From positions 82,631 through 146,630 of the forward strand of contig URBZ01000002.1 of the NCBI GenBank assembly GCA_900546225.1: DNA of 64,000 nt, given 5' to 3'. A model generated the notes under the pieces. The model saw nothing but the letters and a program-made list of their open reading frames with translations. It had not been told where the DNA came from and made no database searches. Positions 60,552 through 64,000 of this stretch are shown in pieces. The stretch comes from an uncultured Rickettsiales bacterium (GTDB lineage: Bacteria > Pseudomonadota > Alphaproteobacteria > Rs-D84). Position numbers and translations under genes: made by a program. Position 1 is the stretch's first letter, and each line of letters starts with the position of its first letter.

Positions 60552-61339
60552 TTTTTACCCCACACAATTGCATAAAATTTTTTGAACGAAACATATAATT
60601 TCAATACAATCCGTTCACCAGGTTGTAACGGTATTGTTTTTGTATGATGAACACGACGAAAACGGACAATATTCAAACGACCGATTTTTAATTTCGTTTT
60701 TCTGTTCCATCCATCCAGCCAAGAACCATTAAATAAATGTATTGAATAATTAGGTTTTCCGGCAACCGGCGTACAAAAAAACCAAGATGGATAAATAACA
60801 CCATCATGTCCTAGTTTTGTAATTTTCGCGCCATCATATGGTGGCAATACCCCGTATTTGTCACCAAAATAATTTGATACTCGGACGGTGTTCGTTTGTT
60901 GATTATACGATCCATCTGGATTAACAAAGTGTAAATCATCATATTGCGCCAACAATTCAGACACAATAACAGCCCCAGGTTCTGCCCCCATAAAGGCGGT
61001 AAACGGCCAAACTATTCCAGCAATTGATTCATATCCTGTGACAAATTTATGCTTTCGAAATTCATCTATGTCTTGGGTTATTTCCAAGTCTGAATCGAAA
61101 TAAAAACCACCATATTTCTTCAACGCCCACAGGCGGATATAGTCTGAAACGAATGCCCATTTTTTTTCATGGAATGCTTCACGTACATATTGGTTATCAA
61201 TTTCACCCAAACAATCATTACCCCATTCCATTATCGTGTAATCTGGGCAGAACCGGCGCCATGTGTTGATACATTGCAAAACCAAATCCGGTTTTGGCGC
61301 ACCACCAACCCAAACAAAATGGATAATTTTCGGAATCAT
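60548..61339 (-). CDS. DXD sugar transferase (Och1/capsular family)
   Basis: 263 residues. PKIIHFVWVGGAPKPDLVLQ starts the family. RLWALKKYGGFYFDSDLEIT gives the DXD metal site (Asp-Ser-Asp). The C-terminal HLFNGSWLDGWNRK closes the domain. A GT32-type retaining transferase for surface glycans in the inner-membrane/cytosol interface. Fourth gene from the operon's 3' end. Confidence 0.88.
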   Translation of the reverse strand: MIPKIIHFVWVGGAPKPDLVLQCINTWRRFCPDYTIMEWGNDCLGEIDNQYVREAFHEKKWAFVSDYIRLWALKKYGGFYFDSDLEITQDIDEFRKHKFVTGYESIAGIVWPFTAFMGAEPGAVIVSELLAQYDDLHFVNPDGSYNQQTNTVRVSNYFGDKYGVLPPYDGAKITKLGHDGVIYPSWFFCTPVAGKPNYSIHLFNGSWLDGWNRKTKLKIGRLNIVRFRRVHHTKTIPLQPGERIVLKLYVSFKKFYAIVWGKK

Positions 61340-62490
61340 TTCACATCCCTTATTAATTTTGTTATTTGTGGAATTATGGAATCTGGGGTAAAGCGCGACA
61401 AGCCGGTTGTACCATTGCGAATCAATTTATCTGCATCAATCCGCCCCGCATAAACATCCGACATTATACATGCCAATTCGTCTGCATTGCCTGGTTCAAA
61501 CAGCACCCCCGCGCGCCCGTGCATCAATATTTCGGCCGGGCCAGATTTGCAATTTGACGATATGTTCAATGTTCCAACCGCCGCAGTTTCAATCAATACC
61601 GTTGGCAACCCTTCGTTATAACTGGATAAAATATGCGCCATCGCGCCACGCATATAACCAAAAGGATTGGACTGTTTGCCAGTAAACACGATGTGTTTCC
61701 CAGATTTTAATGTTGCGGCACACGCCTTGAATTCATTTTCTTTTGGGCCACCGCCAATAATATACAATTTGACATTGGGTTTATTTTCAGATAACCAAAA
61801 TTTTTCGAACGCATACAATAATGTTTCGATATCTTTGTCATAATCCAAACGAGACACGCACGCAAAATAACAACCAGATGGTACAGCCGCATGCGCACTT
61901 TTAGTCATAATTTCACTCAAATTGATGGGATTATATATATGCACCAATTTATCGGCCATATCTGGGTATTGTTGGGACAAATCCTGTTTTATTGATTCGC
62001 TCAACACGACAATTTTATCGTAATATTTAGTTTTGTCATAAAATTTATTATTGTTGAAATAGTTTATAGAACAATGCACCCATGTTATTTTTGGTTTATG
62101 TATGTGGCGAATTTCCTTGATAAAGCCGAAACTGGCATAATCAATTATTACATCCTGTTTTTTTATAAAATCACTGTGAGCCAGTTGAATTCTTTTGAAA
62201 TTTTTATAAATACTGAAAATTAGTTTTCTGATTTGTTTTAACGGGAAACAACGACATTTATCTTTGAATGATTCAAACCATTGACATAACGGGAACGCAA
62301 TATAGGTTTGTATCTGTGGGTGATTATTGAACCAATCAACAAACACAGGTTCAGTCAAGGGCGACGAGAATATTACAGAAATTTCCAAATCGTTGTCTTT
62401 TAACAGCTCGGTCAACGTGCGAACAAAAACAAATTCAACACCGCCAATTACCATGTTTGGTATACAGAATAAAACTCGTGTTTTGGGCAT
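61336..62490 (-). CDS. GT4-type glycosyltransferase, first gene of the operon
   Basis: 384 residues from MPKTRVLFCIPNMVIGGVEF. The glycine loop GGVEFVFVRTL is the family acceptor motif. The donor domain has FACVSRLDYDKDIETLLYAF, LYIIGGGPKENEF and a degenerate EX7E region at HILSSYNEGLPTVLIETAAV. A longer frame to 62652 lacks support. This gene opens a six-gene coupled operon running to 56640. Confidence 0.85.
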   Translation of the reverse strand: MPKTRVLFCIPNMVIGGVEFVFVRTLTELLKDNDLEISVIFSSPLTEPVFVDWFNNHPQIQTYIAFPLCQWFESFKDKCRCFPLKQIRKLIFSIYKNFKRIQLAHSDFIKKQDVIIDYASFGFIKEIRHIHKPKITWVHCSINYFNNNKFYDKTKYYDKIVVLSESIKQDLSQQYPDMADKLVHIYNPINLSEIMTKSAHAAVPSGCYFACVSRLDYDKDIETLLYAFEKFWLSENKPNVKLYIIGGGPKENEFKACAATLKSGKHIVFTGKQSNPFGYMRGAMAHILSSYNEGLPTVLIETAAVGTLNISSNCKSGPAEILMHGRAGVLFEPGNADELACIMSDVYAGRIDADKLIRNGTTGLSRFTPDSIIPQITKLIRDVK

Positions 62491-62928
62491 GCGGGTCTCT
62501 TTTTCCTTGTGTGGGTGGAGTTCAAACAACCGACAGATTTTTGTTTTCCGCAGTTCCGGATTTCTTGCGAGAATCCGCATCCACCCATGTTCGTGGCTGA
62601 AAATTAAGGGAAAAAGAAAACCACCAAAATCATTGGTGGTCGGGAGGTTCAAAAATCATCATGTCGAAATGACCCCGTCGGCCTTTGGGTTGCCCCTGTG
62701 GTATACGCCGGTGGCCCCCCGACCAAATTGACGGGGTCAAACCACAATAAATGGCGCAAACGCACCGCATATTGTGCGGATACGGTGCAACATTTTTTTG
62801 CACTGCGACACATATAGGATTTTTGAAGATCCCGAACCTTATTCCCATAAGATTCACTGCTTATCGTACAGATTCAAAATTATGTTTGCAAGTTAAATTT
62901 ATATCACAACCACATGCCGTTAAAAAAA
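62491..62928. other. Intergenic region with nested hairpins and a candidate small RNA
   Basis: ACCACCAAAATCATTGGTGGT-type dyad (about 62620-62641). A nested stem GACCCCGTC/GACGGGGTC encloses GGCC/GGCC (about 62673-62738). The terminator GCACCG/CGGTGC (62762-62788) with T7 is read plus-wise. These could make an about 130-base RNA. No gene is supported. Confidence 0.4.
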
Positions 62929-62943
62929 TCCGCCGGTGGCGGA
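62926..62943 (-). terminator. Terminator of the MerT-like gene
   Basis: TCCGCC/GGCGGA stem with T7 on the minus strand. Confidence 0.75.
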
Positions 62944-62947
62944 CTTT

Positions 62948-63283
62948 TTAACTATGGGCAACCAAGTGTAATATCACACTGACTATAAACAGTACCGTGA
63001 TTACGCCCAGAATGACTTTCTGGCGGTGATGCGATGCGCCGGCCTCGTCATGGCAATGGTCGCAATCACAATGACAATCGCGCACCACCAGAACCCACGA
63101 CAGCCCCAGCATCAATGCCGAAAATACAAACAGCCATGGCTCTATCCACGCGGGCAATATTGACGTATGCGCAAATTCTGGCGCAAACAGCGACACCACC
63201 GATAACACAATCGGCAACACACAGCAAAACAAGTGCGGTGCCAGCGATGCAATAATTCCAATCTTGACGGCTTTGTTTTTCAT
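62948..63283 (-). CDS. MerT/MerC-like membrane protein with His/Cys metal loop
   Basis: 111 residues. PHLFCCVLPIVLSVVSLF (Cys20-Cys21 in the first span) is the vicinal cysteine motif of mercuric transport MerT-type proteins. Two further spans surround a loop DCHCDCDHCHDEAGASHHR rich in Cys and His. No other mer genes are nearby, so a general heavy-metal transport or sensing role is more likely than mercury resistance. Upstream of tRNA-Arg. Confidence 0.7.
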   Translation of the reverse strand: MKNKAVKIGIIASLAPHLFCCVLPIVLSVVSLFAPEFAHTSILPAWIEPWLFVFSALMLGLSWVLVVRDCHCDCDHCHDEAGASHHRQKVILGVITVLFIVSVILHLVAHS

Positions 63284-63361
63284 TTATTATTTTCCCTTTT
63301 TGGGAATCAATTTATAACTTTTTTATGCGTTTGCAATAGATTACCCAGAAAATTACTGACA

Positions 63362-63437
63362 TGGCGTTCCCATCAGGACTCGAACCTGAATTTAATTCTT
63401 AGGAGGAATTTGTTCTATCCTGTTGAACTATGGGAAC
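63362..63437 (-). tRNA. tRNA-Arg (CCT)
   Basis: Minus strand: GTTCCCA acceptor pairs TGGGAAC, loop CTCCTAA gives anticodon CCT, T-arm GGTTCGAGTCC, CCA encoded. Confidence 0.93.
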
Positions 63438-63532
63438 ACGGGATTTATTTTATTCCTTGGATTTTAATATTGCAAGTTGTAATCGCCGCTTGTATAATAC
63501 CCCCGACATAAACCAAGGGAAGGGTATTAAAA

Positions 63533-63823
63533 ATGGCAACAATAACACGAAGTGATTTTGCAGCACGCCTGCGCGAAAAGTTTGGATTGACCACAGCAGA
63601 TGCGTACAAATTGGTGGACATCGTCTTTGACGAAATCCGTGATTCATTGGTAAATGGCGAAGAGGTAAAGTTCGCCGGATTCGGCAGTTTCAAGATTCTG
63701 ACCAAGGCCCAGCGTATGGGTCGCAACCCCAAAACAGGCGAAGCCGCGGTTATTTCCGCACGTCGCGTGGCATCGTTCCGCCCCAGCAATGAATTTAGAC
63801 AACGCGTTGCAAAACACGAATAA
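63533..63823 (+). CDS. ihfA: HU/IHF family DNA-binding protein (IHF alpha)
   Basis: 96 residues. ITRSDFAARLREKFGLTTAD AYKLVD, the hinge VKFAGFGSFKI, and the DNA-arm RMGRNPKTGEAAVISARRVA SFRPS match IHF alpha with its arm-tip proline. It bends DNA as a heterodimer. AAGGGAAGGG upstream. Ends at a strong terminator. Confidence 0.88.
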   Translation: MATITRSDFAARLREKFGLTTADAYKLVDIVFDEIRDSLVNGEEVKFAGFGSFKILTKAQRMGRNPKTGEAAVISARRVASFRPSNEFRQRVAKHE

Positions 63824-63827
63824 AAAC

Positions 63828-63850
63828 CGCCCCATCGGGGCGTTTTTTTT
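63828..63850 (+). terminator. Terminator of ihfA
   Basis: CGCCCC/GGGGCG stem with ATC loop and T8. Confidence 0.85.
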
Positions 63851-63851
63851 G

Positions 63852-63985
63852 GAATAGATAATAAGATAAAGAGAGCAAAGAGCAGAGTGCAGAGAGCAAT
63901 GAAGTGCGCCGATGGCGCGGCATTACCCACTGGATTGCCACGCTGCGCTCGCAATGACAAGGGTGCTTAGTAACAAAAATACACA
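63852..63985. repeat. REP-like extragenic element at the window end
   Basis: A purine-rich TAGATAA/GAGAGCA stretch, then a short dyad GCGCCGATGGCGC and GGATTGCCACGCTGCGCTCG CAATGAC, the type of GC-rich extragenic repeat (variants of CATTGCGAGCG...) that is scattered in many proteobacterial genomes. An antisense frame (SLRAQRGNPVG) is a translation of the repeat, not a gene. Confidence 0.55.
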
Positions 63986-64000
63986 GTCCGCGGGTGACAC

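Overview
The window looks like a chromosome segment of a moderately AT-rich alphaproteobacterium, probably an uncultured, host-associated fermenter. Supporting signs are the alphaproteobacterial gene neighbourhoods (lptE-holA-map-radC, zapA with a small coiled-coil gene, IHF alpha, CvpA), an oxygen-sensitive class III ribonucleotide reductase, L-lactate dehydrogenase and a 2[4Fe-4S] ferredoxin. Species cannot be fixed from the sequence alone.

Layout. 1-20.6 kb is mostly core: a secreted putative papain-fold protein, zapA, a three-gene acidic/membrane/pilin-like group, the lptE-holA-map-radC operon (radC frameshifted), a fatty acyl-CoA ligase, nrdD plus a separate glycyl-radical mini-gene plus nrdG, ogt, a LysR regulator, glyQS, ferredoxin, a Bax inhibitor-1 family protein and lgt. 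20.7-22.1 kb holds a strongly structured RNA segment, a family 6 glycosyltransferase and tRNA-Ser(TGA).

22.1-35 kb is an AT-rich accessory island starting at tRNA-Ser. It carries a serine-recombinase remnant and an unusual cluster: two aminoacyl-tRNA-synthetase-like enzymes, two methyltransferases and a MccF-like S66 peptidase, which suggests a peptidyl/aminoacyl-nucleotide-type metabolite with self-immunity. It continues with a zinc metallopeptidase and a set of YD/MORN-like, J-domain and repeat proteins behind an attenuator-like leader.

35-45.3 kb is a defence region: a WYL / DUF2130 / RloC-like ATPase operon, then a complete type II-C CRISPR-Cas system. That system has 14 repeats with a promoter-like end, cas2, cas1, a compact 980-residue cas9 and a tracrRNA read divergently from cas9.

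45.3-64 kb returns to core genes: a glycine-zipper secreted protein whose start overlaps a four-helix-bundle gene flanked by inverted heptamer arrays, two outer-membrane barrels, a U32 peptidase, tRNA-Thr, CvpA, a thiol-redox protein, lactate dehydrogenase, and a tightly coupled six-gene surface-polysaccharide operon (three glycosyltransferases of GT4 type, an acetyltransferase, wecB, a DXD transferase). After these come a MerT-like membrane protein, tRNA-Arg(CCT), IHF alpha and a REP-like repeat.
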